6,861 nucleotides of DNA from Melioribacter sp. Its GTDB lineage: Bacteria; Bacteroidota; Ignavibacteria; Ignavibacteriales; Melioribacteraceae. Of the stretch, positions 6,386 through 6,861 are shown in pieces; positions within the stretch are counted from its first letter, which is position 1; each line of letters starts with the position of its first letter. Where the stretch lies: the NCBI GenBank assembly GCA_016841125.1, contig JAENZU010000189.1, forward strand, positions 1 to 6,861, given 5' to 3'. The translations under genes were made by a program, and so were the position numbers. The notes under the pieces are model-generated. The model was given only the letters and a program-made list of their open reading frames with translations. It was not told where the DNA came from and did no database searches.

Positions 6386-6751
6386 ATGAAAAATAAAGGA
6401 TTAATGATAGGCTGCGGTGTTCTAGGTGTTGTTGGTGTGATTGCTGTGATCGTAGTTATATGGGGAGTAGGAATTTATAATAACCTGATTACACTAGAAG
6501 AAAATGTAATGCAGAAATGGAGTGAAGTGGAAAATCAGTATCAGAGAAGAGCCGACTTGATTCCGAATCTGGTTAATACCGTAAAGGGTGTAGCCGATTT
6601 TGAGCGTGGTACATTTACAGCAGTAACTGAAGCGCGTGCTAAAGTTGGTCAAATTAATGTTTCACCGGAAATGCTCGAGAATCCTCAAGCGTTCCAACAG
6701 TTTCAGGCGGCGCAAAATAATCTCGGAAGTGCACTTTCGCGACTTTGGTAA
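6386..6751 (+). CDS. lemA: LemA family protein, N-terminal part ended by a frameshift
   Basis: LemA proteins are about 185-200 residues. They have one N-terminal membrane helix and a long helical bundle, and they are thought to be anchored with the bundle outside the cytoplasmic membrane; the role is poorly defined. This frame gives 121 residues: a membrane segment at about 6-28, then the signature VMQKWSEVENQYQRRADLIP (41-60) with NLVNTVKG, followed by ERGTFTAVTEARAK (73-86) and AQNNLGSALSRL (109-120). It then stops at TGG-TAA. The remaining LemA sequence continues at once in another frame from 6745, so the early stop comes from an apparent single-base loss in a run of T (6744-6746) and is not a natural end. 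It starts 28 bp after the UPF0210 gene. It may be a sequencing error or a real disruption; the sequence alone does not decide. Confidence 0.9.
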   Translation: MKNKGLMIGCGVLGVVGVIAVIVVIWGVGIYNNLITLEENVMQKWSEVENQYQRRADLIPNLVNTVKGVADFERGTFTAVTEARAKVGQINVSPEMLENPQAFQQFQAAQNNLGSALSRLW

Positions 6752-6861
6752 CCGTAGAGAATTACCCTGAACTAAAAGCCAATGAAAACTTTCTCCAATT
6801 GCAGCAGCAGCTTGAAGGAACGGAAAATAGAATAACCGTGGGTAGAATGAAATTTAATGAA
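6745..6861 (+). pseudogene. lemA: Out-of-frame continuation of lemA, cut by window edge
   Basis: Read from TTG at 6745, the 39 codons to the window end give LVTVENYPELKANENFLQLQ followed by QQLEGTENRITVGRMKFNE. This is the expected LemA segment directly after LGSALSRL. It lies one frame away from the intact N-terminal part. Adding one T to the CTTTGG at 6743-6748 would restore a single reading frame. The last residues (ITVGR where many LemA proteins have IAVAR) also differ slightly. About 25-40 further residues would be expected beyond the edge. Confidence 0.85.

Noticed and set aside
6740..6752. Programmed -1 frameshifting in lemA
   Set aside because: CGACTTTGG is not a usable slippery heptamer, since the tRNA would not re-pair well after slipping; LemA is not known to use recoding, and a one-base loss is simpler.

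Overview
The window is AT-rich bacterial DNA, gene-dense and with short intergenic gaps. Several traits point to the Bacteroidota/Chlorobiota/Ignavibacteriota group, with Ignavibacteria the best guess. Three neighbouring proteins have signal peptides followed directly by Gln at the presumed cleavage site, as is common in that group. Ribosome binding sites are often weak and A-rich, and TPR-plus-hydrophobic-tail envelope proteins are present. The lineage is inferred from style, not from a marker-gene comparison.

Layout. The minus strand at the left edge (744 down to 1) carries the N-terminal 248 codons of rlmN, a radical-SAM rRNA/tRNA methyltransferase; its C-terminus lies outside the window. 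A 215-bp divergent intergenic region (745-959) separates it from a plus-strand run that fills the rest. In order this run is: an acyl-CoA dehydrogenase (960-2093); a small DUF2442-like protein (2112-2387); an exported YidD-domain protein (2384-2821); two related TPR proteins with hydrophobic C-terminal domains (2862-3719 and 3720-4556); an ACT-domain protein of the UPF0237 type (4553-4984); a UPF0210/DUF711 'PFL family' protein (4996-6357); and lemA (6386 onward). The lemA frame is broken by an apparent one-base deletion near 6745, and the rest of the gene runs off the right edge.

Gene junctions in the plus-strand run are 18 bp, a 4-bp overlap, 40 bp, 0 bp, a 4-bp overlap, 11 bp and 28 bp. 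No terminator-like hairpin is visible between them, so they look like one transcription unit. Functionally it is mixed. There is one fatty-acid or amino-acid oxidation enzyme, one envelope module (exported YidD-like protein plus two TPR/PGxG membrane proteins), one conserved but uncharacterised ACT/UPF0210 pair, and a LemA membrane protein.

The most interesting part is 2384-4556. A YidD (PF01809-like) domain is fused behind a signal peptide, so it should act outside the cytoplasm, unlike classical YidD. It is linked to a tandem pair of TPR proteins that share a C-terminal hydrophobic domain with PG-x-G and Y-x-G-N-I motifs. This looks like a dedicated envelope system whose function cannot be read from the sequence.
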